A stretch of DNA of 64,000 nt from Periconia sp. R9002 (lineage: Eukaryota > Ascomycota > Dothideomycetes > Pleosporales > Periconiaceae). The notes under the pieces were generated by a model. That model searched no databases. It saw only the letters and a program-made list of their open reading frames with translations, and had not been told where the DNA came from. The DNA is taken from the NCBI GenBank assembly GCA_023627715.1, contig JAMAHW010000010.1, forward strand, positions 62,001 to 126,000, in the 5' to 3' direction. The translations under genes were made by a program, and so were the position numbers. Numbering within the stretch: the first letter of the stretch is position 1; each line of letters starts with the position of its first letter. This document shows positions 35,092-46,412 of the stretch, one piece after another.

Positions 35092-36161
35092 ATGGTGAAA
35101 TTGAGGGTGGTGGTTGGTGAGGGGATAGTATCGGGTTGAGATTGCTTCTTCTTGGGGGATTGATTGTTGTTGTTGTTTGGCATGAATAATGGACATGGTT
35201 TGCTTCTGTCTCACATCATTTTACGATCCTTAATTGTATGTAGTAACGCCTCTCCTTTTCTGTATATATTCGAAATTTGTATGAGATAGACATATAATGC
35301 ATATTAGCATCGGTATATCGTTGTTACCCCAAAGACATGCATAATACTCGACCATATACGTCCGTTTTCCTATCTTTGTAGAAGGTACATGCTTGGTACT
35401 AGCATTGGATAGTATTGCTAACCAGGCTTTGAGGCTTGCGTCGAGGTTGGATCTCAAACATAAACTTCAAAGTCAAATTGATCCTGTCAAACTATGTGAT
35501 TGGAGATAGGATGGCACGATGCTGTATACTAGGTCTGCATACGCTGCGTTGTATGATATACAAGAAACTTTTTGGTATATAAGGCTACTCGCATTTAATT
35601 CTGGGTCACGTCCCAGTCGAGGATGTCTTTGTATTTTGATGCCCGTGTTGATACTGCGAGTAATTCAATCCCCTGCGATGATGCTACATATATTTTCCTT
35701 ACGCTACCCCGTCTTTTTGCAGTTATCTTTTGGACTTATTTTTTTATCTAGGTAGAAACCCTTATCACAATTTCAAAAAATAAGATATTCACATTAACGT
35801 TAAAACAGACATTGACATTTGCTGCTGATAGTCCTTGTAGCTTACCAAATGCCGAAGAGTCGAGGATGGCATTCGCATTGACCAGAATAGGACGTTCAAT
35901 TACCCTAGTAGACGACGTACAGATGGCTATTTCATATCGGAACTGGATTAAGCACGCCATTTGATGATCAGGTTGGGCAATTGCGTAACTGTCAGGGTTT
36001 AAAAGGTTGTAGGCTTGTCGGCATCAAGGAGCTACCCCTCCTTTACGCAACTAAACCCCTTCATCGAAAACAACATATCTTCCAGGTACGCTTCCAACAT
36101 AAAGTACTAGAAACACAAACACTGATTCATGACGACAGCCTAAGCTGCACCCTCAAACCAA
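35092..36161. other. Intergenic, no gene seen
   Basis: 1.07 kb holding the cupredoxin 3' UTR and the dioxygenase promoter. AT-rich in the middle (35230-35800). No coding frame with motifs or splice sites. Confidence 0.55.
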
Positions 36162-37497
36162 ATGGCTATTGCAGAACTCGCAAAGTCTGGTCCTGTCGGG
36201 CAACCAGATATTGACTATAAACCGGATTACAAAAAGTACCTTGCGCGCACTCAACGTCGTCTAGCAAACGAAACGCTTGAAAAGGAGCTTCCATCCGGTT
36301 TCCCCAAGAAACTCGAATCCGACTTGGTGTGGGATAACACGGACATCGCCAACCGCTACGACTGGACTCTGCAACTCTCGCCGGCGGACCTGGACGAACT
36401 CGACGCAGCACTACAGCAGTTCAAGAGTTTAGGAAAACCCCCGGGTTACGTGAACCAGGAAACCTTCCCGTTAGCTGAGCTTCACAACAAGCTACGCAAT
36501 GTGTCAAAGGAGATCCACGACGGGTTCGGGTTCAAAGTCGTGCGCGGCATCCCCATCGACAAGTACACTCGCGAGGAGGCGTTGATAGTCTACGCTGGTC
36601 TCGCATCTTACATTGCTCCTATTCGAGGACGCCAGGATCATCAGTGGGATGGTAAGCCCGCGGACGTGGCAGTGAACCACATCAAAGATATGACGGCCAA
36701 GGTCGATGCGAGCAAAATCGGCGCGCCGGCGTATACTACGGATAAACAGGTTTTCCATACGGACAGCGGAGACATCATCGCGTTGCTTTGTCTGGAGACG
36801 GCGGCGGAGGGTGGATTGAGCAAGTTGAGTAGTAGTTGGAGGGTGTACAATGAACTTGCGGAGACGAGACCGGATCTTATTCGGACGCTCGCTGAGCCGT
36901 GGCCTGTGGAAACGTATGGCAGCACCTTTTTCCAAGTTCTCACCCCAAATATTACTACATCTTTTTTCCTTTCTTCATTTCGTTAGCCGTTCTTCTACTA
37001 ACCATCTCAGCTTCGACGGCCGAGGGCAACCTTATGTAAACCGCCCCCTGTTATTCTACCAACCCGCGTCCAGCAACGTCTCTAACAAAGAACGTCTAAT
37101 AATCCAATACGCCCGACGTACCTTCACCGGATTCCAAGGTCTCCCTCGCTCCGCCAATATCCCGCCCATCACCGAGGCGCAAGCCGAAGCTCTAGACACG
37201 CTGCATTTCCTGGCGGAGAAGCACGCTCTCGCCCTCGACTTCCAAAAGGGCGACATCCAGTTCGTAAACAATCTCTCCATCTTCCACGCGAGGGATGGGT
37301 TTAGGGATTCGGATGTAAAGAAGCGGCATTTGGTGAGGTTGTGGTTGAGGGATGAGGAGTTTGCGTGGAGGATTCCCGAGGAGTTGAAGAGTAGGTGGGA
37401 TAAAGTGTACCAAGGTGTCACTGCCGAGAATCAAGTTTTGCCTTTGGAACCGTTTGTGAGGAGTTCTTCGTTGGGGAAGGCGGGGGATGGGAAGTAG
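36162..37497 (+). CDS. TauD/TfdA-type Fe(II)/2OG dioxygenase
   Basis: 412 residues from two exons; a 97-nt intron (36914-37010, GTATGG..CAG) restores PVETFDGRGQPYVNRPLLF. Members use Fe(II), 2-oxoglutarate and O2 to hydroxylate small substrates. The facial triad is H199-x-D201 (VFHTDSGD) and H343 (SIFHARDGF); R360 in RHLVRLW is placed to bind the 2-oxoglutarate carboxylate. No signal peptide or organelle signal is evident, so cytosolic. The family in filamentous fungi includes taurine/sulfonate dioxygenases and many of unknown substrate, some in secondary metabolism; the substrate cannot be read from sequence. It is not next to a recognisable backbone enzyme. Alternative codon usage or foreign origin is not obvious. 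Confidence 0.9.
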
Positions 37498-38973
37498 GTG
37501 GGGGTGCGGTTGTGAGACGAGGGAAGGAAGAATGTATTTGGTGAATTGTTCTGTAGGATGAGATGATGCGAATCATGGTGAGGAATTTGCCAATAATCTG
37601 ATGCTTGATAGGACTGTGATTTGATTCTCATCGTGGTCTACAATCCGGCTCTGTTCGGGCTTGTAGTATCTTGTTTGATGGTTGGGGACCACTTTAACTG
37701 CATTTTTGCTGTACGGATACCGTCCGCACATGATACTTAGCATGTGAATGCCACTTTTTTTCTTCCTGCTCACCTAAGATCCGAAGGGGTTTTTTCTCTC
37801 AAATTTCATGTTCCATCAATCGCTAATATCTACACAATCCTGGTTGTTGTGGGACAACAGAGGGTGTTCTGGCAAAGCATCCCGATTGACCGGATTTATC
37901 CAGGGGCAAAGCGGCTTCTTGTACCGCTGCTTTCTTCCCTTAACTCGTTTTGGATGATGTTCGTATTTTTTTCCCCAGTTGGAACTTGTGGCAACTCGGC
38001 CGTCGACACCGGGTAGTATCGTATCTAGAGGAACCGGAGAGAAGCTCCGCCTCCAATGGATAACGTACTGTATGAAAGCCAACGTGGCACAATATACTGT
38101 CAGCAGATGTGGTTGGTCGTTCGGAGCACACCTTCTGGAAACGGAGGAGAAGGAGTCTGACCAGATGGTCGTCGAACAGGGAATTGAAGACAGAAGGCAC
38201 TAGGTACTGAATAGATACGCATCAACATTACAAGGAATGAGTGAAAAGAGAAAATGTTGTAAGATGTGGCCATTCCTTCGGTCTCGGCTCGATTGTCATA
38301 CGTCATGGTTACTGTTGTCGTGTTTCCTGTCATCGCCCTCTTGCAAGGTAGTCTCCCGTATCCGTCGGGGCATATATCCGCGTCGACGAATGACCCATAC
38401 CGAGTGGTGGGGTACGGATGTTTTCTTTATCAAATAGATATGGATTTGGCGAAAGGACGGTAACTATTGTGATAATGGTGTGCGTACGGTATATCACTGC
38501 TGACCGGGGTTGAGAGAGAATAGCGGTTTGCTTATGGGTACGTACGAATGAAAGCGCCAGTCTATTCGTATTTTTTCGGTAACCCTGCAGGGTCTCTGAT
38601 GCCTAGGGACCGAGGTATTGGTTCATTGATGTTGATGTATTCTTTGACTACTTGGCTGTTCATAGTTGTCCGTAACTACATACGTTCTCTACAGTCAAGG
38701 GTTGAACAGTCTTGGAAAAGCATTCGAGATGCTGGTATCAAAATGTAGCAAGTTAGCCTTTCTGCCCTTTCTATACTCAATACAGCCAGTCACACGCGAA
38801 AAAATGTGTTTGGTAGGTCGGGCGCATGAACATGGGTCGAGGATCGTACGCGTAGAATGGGTTGATGTGAACGAGGCTTTATCGATAAGGTTTGGCCAAA
38901 ATTTCCTCGTCCCCCACTAAAAGTAAACCCTCACCACTTCAACGTATATCGTTACCCCATATAATATCCAAGC
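37498..38973. other. Intergenic, no gene seen
   Basis: 1.5 kb between two genes on the same strand. Several short frames (60-90 codons) are motif-free. The last 40 bp before the next ATG read as a plausible short leader. Confidence 0.55.
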
Positions 38974-40334
38974 ATGCCACCACACATTGACAGCGATTCC
39001 TCCGACGAAGGAGAAGAATATACAGAGACTAATGTTCTTTTGGGATATGCAGCTGAAGAGCCTTCGGGCGATACCGTGTCCCATCTGGGTGGCCGTCCTG
39101 TTTGTATACCCCGCTATATTCATGCCGCACGGTTATCACTAACAGATCATTCTAGACATGGATTGATGAAAAGACTGCACCTTCCGGAGCGTTAGCAAAG
39201 TGCAAAGTTTGCAATGGGCTTTTGACGCTACTGCTTGAACTGAACGGGGACCTTCCTGAACGATTTCCCGGACACGAACGCCGATTATACATCTGGAGTT
39301 GCAGAAGAAAGGCATGCAGACGGAAAGAAGGAAGTGTGCGTGGGGTTCGAGGCATACGACTCGCAAAGGGCTCTGGGTCTAAACCTAAGCCTAAGGCAGT
39401 GCCTAAGCTAGGTGAAGATGAAGTCAAGCTGCAAGAGAAATCAATATCTCAGATAGGACAATCATTGTTTGGAGTGAAGGATAGCGCAAACAGCGGAGCG
39501 CCGGTCAATCCATTTTCAAATCCATTCGCGACGGGAAAAACCAACAGTACACCCGCAAATCCTTTCTCGAAACCTTCTGGTGGCGACAACCCGACCACGC
39601 CTGCGACAATATCTGACCCAGCCATAGCGAGTGGGAACAAAGACGAAGTTGATACCACCCTTCGCCAGACTTTTGCTGAGAAAGTGCGCCTGTCATCACC
39701 TCCACTTGCTACTCAACCTGCCCGGCCACACGAACCATGGCCCGCCGAAACCGCTTTTGGGCCTCCGTACCCCCGCTATTACCTTGATGCCGAGTACGAG
39801 GCATTAGACGCTCCATCGACACCGTCAATACCAGAACATGCGCGAATGGAAATAGACAACGGGGGTGGCGAAAAAGGCGGAAAGGAGGATAAAGATGTGT
39901 TTGAAAGCTCGCTGGACAAAATGTTTCAAAAGTTTGCTGATCGCGTTGGGCAAAACCCGGAGCAGGTGCTGCGATATGAGTACCATGGAAAACCATTATT
40001 GTATAGCGACACCGATGCCATTGGCAAGTCACTTGCAGCTGACTCGGAGAATGGTTCTTCGTCGAACTCCAAAATCACAGTGTCGAGGGGTGGATCTGGA
40101 CTGCCACCGTGTCAGAATTGCGGCGCGGAGAGGGTCTTTGAAGTTCAACTGACGCCGCATGCAATTACCGAACTCGAGGCTGACGATATGTCCATTGATG
40201 GAATGGAGTGGGGTACCATTATACTTGCAGTCTGCAGCAAAGACTGCAAACCAACTGATATAGCAGAAGGTGAAGTCGGCTATGTGGAAGAATGGGTAGG
40301 CGTACAGTGGGAAGAAGTAGCCTCAAAAAGGTGA
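38974..40334 (+). CDS. tsr4: Tsr4/PDCD2-family ribosome biogenesis protein
   Basis: 434 residues from two exons; a 56-nt intron (39100-39155, donor GTTTGT, acceptor TAG) restores LGGRPTWIDE. Tsr4/PDCD2 proteins are dedicated chaperones of ribosomal protein uS5 (Rps2) and are needed for 20S pre-rRNA processing. The N-terminal part starts acidic (DSDSSDEGEE) and has the LGYAAEE and GGRPTWID motifs, then a Cys pair CKVCNG and SCRRKAC. The C-terminal PDCD2_C domain has PEQVLRYEYHGKPL, CQNCGAERVFEVQL and ends EEWVGVQWEE. The middle is a low-complexity NPFS/NPFAT-rich spacer, normal in fungal members. The non-consensus donor is the only oddity. Confidence 0.93.
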
Positions 40335-42175
40335 GCCGATTATAAGTCGAGCATCCAATAAATATACCCCCTTGATATCATCTAGTCCATCGTGCTTCAC
40401 TTCATCTCTTCAAACTCAGACTGTCTGTTATCAATCAAGCATCTGCTAGAAACCTCAAACCATATATCTAGAATTGCTACCTTGACGGCACGATAGTAGC
40501 TGTCTGGTTATCCGTGAGCGATAATCTTGATGTCGTCCTTTTTTTGTATGCATATTTTAGTACTCAAGGCCGCCGCCAACCTTTTCGTCACTACTTTTCG
40601 AAATCCTTTTTTGGCAGGGTGAAACACCTGCCAATAGTTATTTTTTTTAAAAAAATCAAGTGCATATACACATGTACTTACTCATGCAATGCACATGTAT
40701 GACAACGGCTACGCTAAACTGATCAAGTCTAGTCCAGGCTCGGCGTTCACGGCTCATTCACACGTCCGACCTTGCGAGTTGCGACGATCATCGGGATCAT
40801 CCTCTCGGAGGTGCAAACATCACAATCTTACATCTGTAGCAAACAAAACACGCGCTCTCTAGCTGGGTTTTTGTATATTGTCACACTGTTCTATTACCAA
40901 ACTAGCCGTTGACTATGCGACTCATGATGCATTTGCATGCATTCTAAACGAATGATTTAGAGGGTTTTGTATTAATTGAGGAGGATGGATTTTTTTTGAA
41001 AGTTCAATGATAGCGGAGAATTTGAATCAAATGAGAGTTTCACGCTCCGAGGAAATAGATCGTGGTGACATTCTCGGTGTGGTATGCCGCAGCACATTCT
41101 GTAGGCTACCTCTAGCTAGCTCTGGTAGGATGGATCTGCTAGATGCCGACCCCTCTATATGTACCCGGGTATAGGTCATAGCGTTTTCAGGGATGCTCTT
41201 AACTGGAGTGAGACTGCTCTCAGGGCATCAAACGTCACGCCACTGTCATAGCGGAGGAATACAACATCGACGACAACGGGTAGCAATGCCATCTCCCCAC
41301 GGTTGACGCAACCTCTAGATGGTAGTTAATGTGGATTTCAATGGTCCTGGTATTTATCACGTAGAAACAAAGTGAGCCTACCAAGACCTAAGCTAGTCAG
41401 CGTCAATAAGTAACATGGTGAGCGCGCCTCTCCCTGGGGCGTACAATCTGAATTCGCAAAACTTCGGCTAGACCTTACCCAAGATAACAAAAGGAATAGA
41501 TCAGCTAGATCTGGGAATCGTCCTGTTTCGTCGCTCCGTGTTGCATTGGATGAATGGACTTGCAAACAGGCAAAGATCCAATCTACCTCTACATAGGAGC
41601 CAGTAAGGCCTGGAAGATTTAGACTCAAAGTACGTTTGCACAAGCCTAAGGCCATTACGTCCGTCTGTTAACAGACAGCCAAGCAGCTCCATATTTGAAA
41701 AAGTTCTTTCCTATCAAGTTAGGACTCCTGCCTGCGGCTTTTTTGGCCGAAGATCACGGCTCAACAACCCGAGACTCTGTGTCGACTAGGCCACCGACGT
41801 GGCAACACACGGCTGACTGGGCTTCACTATACATTCCTTGACCCCCTTTCAATTAGTGCGGCCGCGGAAAACAAATTCTAGCATAACTTGTTCCATTTTC
41901 TGAAGTTGTTCGCTTGGGAACAAATCACGTTTTTGTACCTCTGATTCGCGCCTCAGTCGGGGTACCTCGCCAAAAGATCGGGTTGAGTCAACTTCGATTC
42001 GAAATTCTTCTTTTGGACGCGGGGAAAACCTAGAACGTTGGCACAAATCATCGATGAGTATCATCTTCCTTCTCCTAGGCGCGTCCGAATCGCGTCTACA
42101 AGCCACCAGGGATATCATGATACATTCCTTAACCACCCAAAAACTTATTTGAGTCCTTTGCAGGTGTTGGTGAAC
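40335..42175. other. 1.8 kb gene-poor stretch
   Basis: No supported coding frame on either strand. Contains stop-rich AT sequence near 40500-41050 and scattered short frames at 41338-41692 and 41849-42136 on the minus strand that carry no motif. It begins the gene-poor segment flanking the regulator and AnmK-like genes. Confidence 0.55.
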
Positions 42176-44051
42176 ATGGGGAAATATCGGTCTAAAAGTG
42201 GCTGGTAAGTTTGATCAGATTCCATCTATACGTACATCCAGGCTAAGACTTGTAGCATGACTTGTCGGCAACGTCGAGTAAAATGTGAGTCCGCGTTACC
42301 ATAGCATGAACCGTGTTGTTGACTTGCTAGGTGACGAGACACATCCTATATGTGGGCAATGCGGCAAGAAGAATCGTGACTGTCGTTGGGAGCCGGCCCA
42401 CTCAAGGTTTCGTAGTCAACAACCCGGCAGCATGAGTAAAAGTAGTGGCGGTGGATCATCAAGCACCACGACTCCAGGAGTTATGGACGGCACAGACGAA
42501 ATTGAAGCGGAAGAGGAGGGCATCGACATAGAAGTATCTATGGGTGGCAGTTCGTCAGCCGTGCTTGCGTCTCCACCGATACAGGATCATCCTAGGGATA
42601 GGGATAGTTGGAATTACAGGGGAGAAGCACCGTCTAACTCCGATTCTAGAACGGAAATATCCACCGTTGCGCAGCAGAGTGCCGGAAAAACAGTTCAGGG
42701 TGTCCAACAAACATCAACGTCACCCTTTGTACCCCACGTTACGTCTCCCACGGCTTCGCGGAGTCAAGATCGGATAGCAATACCAGCACCACCCCCTAAT
42801 TCGGTATCCTACAGCGACGAACCTATTCCTCTTACTCAACAAGAGGCTCGTCTAGTCCACTACTACGCACAACATCTCGGCCGTTGGCTAGATGGCACTT
42901 GTCCCGCTCGACAGTTTACACTAAGAGTGCCCAATGAGGTCAAACATTGTCCTATTCTCCTCCAAGCTACTCTTTGCTTCGCGGCACATCATGCAAATGA
43001 CAAGGTCACGGCGTCCTTAGCTTATCAACGCTGTATTACCCTCCTCATTGAACGGTTGAGTTTAGAGCCGACAACTCATGATCAAAGGACACTATGTGCT
43101 ATTGTCATCCTCCGGTTCTATGAGCAGTTGACTGTTCCTTCTAAATCGGGATCCGACAGAGAACAACACTTAGCAGGCAGTGCTGCAATATTTCGCGTGT
43201 CGCAAATAGATTGCATTGATCCAACAGCACCTACTCTACGAGACGCATCCTTTTGGGTCTATGTACGTCAGTGTCTGTACAATTCTACTATTGATCAACA
43301 ACCGCCGAACATTAATTTTTCGCTTCGAATCGAGCCGGATCCTACGTCTCTGCAGGACTCTCATCCCCTAGCTCAGCTGAGACTAGAGACGGCATGGGCT
43401 AATCAAATAACATGGCATTGCGCTTGTGTGACTAACTTCTGCTTCGACGAGACGCCGGATCGCCACAAAAGAATGATGAAATGGGAAGCCATGTGGGAGG
43501 ACGTACAAGCATGGCACCGCAAACGACCTGCTACCTTCGATCCAATATGGTCCGGTCATAGTCCTAGCCAAAGTGTTTTTCCAAGTATATATTTCACGGC
43601 TGAGTGGCATGGTACGAGAGTTTCCTTTCTTCTGTCAGCGGTAGCTAACTATAATAGTTATTTCGTTCGGCTACTATCACGTTTGCTGTATGCTCCTGTT
43701 AGTATTTAAACCCGGTCCCAGATTTGTTATAAGGAATGTTCGATCTAATCCATCTGAGACCGATGTATGTATACTAATAATGACTGCTGATTGACAACAT
43801 TTGTTAACCCGAATCAATAGTTAAAAATACTGGAGCATGCCCACGCACTGTGCGGCTCGTGCAAAAGCGCTCGCGATGTTGTCCCAGCGTTGATCACACT
43901 CTGCCATACGGTCTTTGTGTGGGCGCCACTCTTTACCGGTGCAAGAGAGCAGGCTGAACTTATTGAGATATTGTCGAACTTCGAGAAAACCGACAGTTGG
44001 CCTACTGCTTGGATTATCGATGCGGTAAAAAGGGAATGGGGAGCTGAGTGA
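42176..44051 (+). CDS. Zn2Cys6 transcription factor
   Basis: 558 residues from five exons. The first two exons are 29 nt each; introns are 42205-42255, 42285-42330, 43612-43657 and 43765-43820, all 46-56 nt with good GT..AG ends and CTAAC/TTAAC branch points. The zinc cluster is assembled across three exons with exact spacing: C10, C13, C20, C27, C30, C37 (CMTCRQRRVKC, then CGQCGKKNRDC). After a Ser/acidic linker comes the fungal regulatory domain (DEPIPLTQQEARLVHYY to the end), with AEWHVISFGYYHVCC created by intron 3 and TLCHTVFVWAP in the last exon. The long unspliced frame ends falsely at 43709. It is a DNA-binding nuclear regulator of unknown target; the AnmK-like gene downstream is a natural candidate. 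Confidence 0.92.
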
Positions 44052-44943
44052 GTTGGCGCTCGTGTCGTATAAATTCCACGAAGATACATGAGAGATTTAC
44101 ACCATATACAACTTTCGATGTCTAGATTCAGCACATATTAATCAAGTTTGTTCATTATTTCAAACTTCAAGGGGACGAAATTAGATAGTTGCATGTATAT
44201 TTTACAGGCTCAACTACGCGATCATTTACGGCGTTGACCGCGGCACTGTACCTGATGTCTGTACATATCAGCCCATGCCATTTTTAAATACCCTCAATTC
44301 AAATGCTAGAAATGCGTAACTGCTCATTTCCGGCTTCCATGCCCGTTGTATACAAGTGCCTTCACGGGTGGTGGCTAAAGCTGGCGGCATCTTGAGCCGT
44401 CAGCAGTGCTCCAAATATCCCCTCGGCCCACTTCTCATGGTTCTCTAAACTAGAAGATTTAGGCGGCCCCCCCATATAGATCATCGGAGCGTAGAGCGCC
44501 GCGCGACATAACCGTTGTCCAGCGACTAGACTAAGTAGCCACAGCACTTCACTGTAGCATGGGTCGGCCAAGTCAGTTTCTCCGTCGATTACCAGCTATG
44601 AGATCTTACACTGACAGTCTAGCATGTAATTTACCACAGTATCGCATTTCTCTAGTCCGTAACGAGTATCCGGGCTCGAATCGAGTTTTAGCCTTATACA
44701 AAGACGCTCGTGCCACGTGTGATGGGTCTTTCAATTCAACTTGTCTTTCGTAACGAACTACACACACGCGCCATGACACCATGAGAGATACGCATCAGGC
44801 TTGGAGCATTTGGCTCCCTCCGAAAAGGAGTAGTGTTGTGGGATTGTGTTCCGAATCGCTGCTCTTATTTGGACGGTTTCCCCTCTGAAGGCCGCCCTCA
44901 TGCATCACCTCCCCACCCCTTCTGCCACGTTCTCCTGGCGAGT
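44052..44943. other. Region between regulator and AnmK-like gene
   Basis: 0.9 kb, presumably the regulator 3' UTR and the AnmK-like promoter. Frames at 44362-44571 (-) and 44559-44753 (+) are unsupported. No obvious inverted CGG half-sites were found by eye. Confidence 0.5.
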
Positions 44944-46412
44944 ATGACGGCGACAACTACCCTCCCTATTATCCTTCGTCTCCACCCAGGCAATTCGGCT
45001 TCTGGACTGACCATGGACAACCGCACACACAAGCGTTCAGGGAAGACGAAGCCTAACCCCAACTCCCTTGACTTCACCATCTTGGGAGCCTGCGCGGGTG
45101 CTTCAATGAATAGTGTTGGTTGCGTGCTTGTCCGCTATCGACAGCAGAGTCGGGAAGAACAGCTCCACATGGACTTCATTCAAGTATGTGGCACACGTCG
45201 AAGTTGTTTTGCGGCGCTAAAAGACTTACTTTACAGTATGAAGAGATAACCGTCCCGGTGCGAATTCGATCCCCGATCCTGAATCTGCTTCGCGATTACC
45301 AGAGAAACCCACATGCAATGCTCCGTGTGCAAAGCATGATTGGAGACATGATTTCTACAGCCATGAAATGCTTCTGCAATACCCACAACATACCCTTAGA
45401 TTTGGTTGACCTTGCGGCTGCGCAGGCTGATTCGATACCGCCTTCTGTACTCCCATCGTCGGTTGGCGCGTCCCGGCAGTCTGAAAAAGACCCCAAGTCC
45501 CGAACTTGGACAGGTATCATAGCGGAGGAAACTGGTATCACGACGATCACAAGCCTCCCAACGAACAGGCCATCATGGATTGCACACGAGTCCTCATACC
45601 ATGCGTCCATCGATAGCCTCTTTCTCCGCGACGCGACAAAGTTCCGCGTCTGCATTACCATTGATGACTTCCTAGCCATCACCGCCATACCACCTAAAGA
45701 CTCGTCTAGGGAAATTGTATCCGCACCTTTCGCGCAATGCGGACCAGGTACTATGTTCATCGACTATGCGATGCGATACGCGACTTCCAACAGGGTGGAA
45801 AACGACCGCGACGGAACTTACGGAGAAAGTGGCACCGTGAACGATAACGTTGTTGATCGATTCCTCAAAACGTACGACTACTCCCACCGCCCGCTCCCCG
45901 CAATTATGGCTGTCGAGATGTTTGGCCAACACGAAATACAAGGCGTCATCGACGAATGTCTTTTCGTAGGCATGACCGATCACGATATTGTCGCGACTAT
46001 AACACGAATAACTTCCGAGAACATCATCTCCCAATACAACAAGACTATGCGTGGTTCTTTCCCCGGGCAAAAAGTAGATGAGCTATTCATTTGCGGACGC
46101 GGTGCGAGCAACGTGAAGATCGTGGACCGGTTGGAGGAAATGCTACCAAACGAAATCATAACCAAGCCCTTTGAGGACATTGGGATACCCGGGGAGGCAA
46201 AGGGCGCCGTATATTGCGCGCACATGGCGTTCGAAATCGCGCTGAGACAAGCGGAGCTGGAATTAGGGCTTAAAGCTATTCAGTTTGAGGATCCCGGCCC
46301 GGAAAAACTTGTGAAGGGAAGGGGATGGGAAGCTATCTGTGAGAAGGTGTCCATGTTCAGTGAAGGCAAGGAGTTGCCAATTGTACAAGACATTCTTGTC
46401 AATCCGCGATGA
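44944..46412 (+). CDS. Diverged AnmK-like protein, likely inactive
   Basis: 471 residues from two exons; a 53-nt intron (45184-45236, GTATGT..CAG) restores DFIQYEEITVP. It aligns throughout with anhydro-N-acetylmuramic acid kinase (AnmK), a bacterial cell-wall recycling enzyme of the ASKHA fold that also has fungal homologues. Family signatures are present but altered: the phosphate motif SGTSMDG is AGASMNS (about 52-57), the HGQT segment is missing, the DTGPGN motif with the catalytic Asp is QCGPGT (247-252), PKSTGRE is PAIMAVE and CGGGSRN is CGRGASN (366-372). Length and open frame are preserved over 1.4 kb, so it is maintained as a protein. I infer a pseudo-kinase or changed specificity. 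ATG 45013 (context ACCATGG) is an alternative start giving 448 residues. Confidence 0.85.

Noticed and set aside
44660..44700. GGCTCGAATCGAG resembling a tRNA T-loop
   Set aside because: No acceptor stem, D-arm or anticodon arm could be folded around it.
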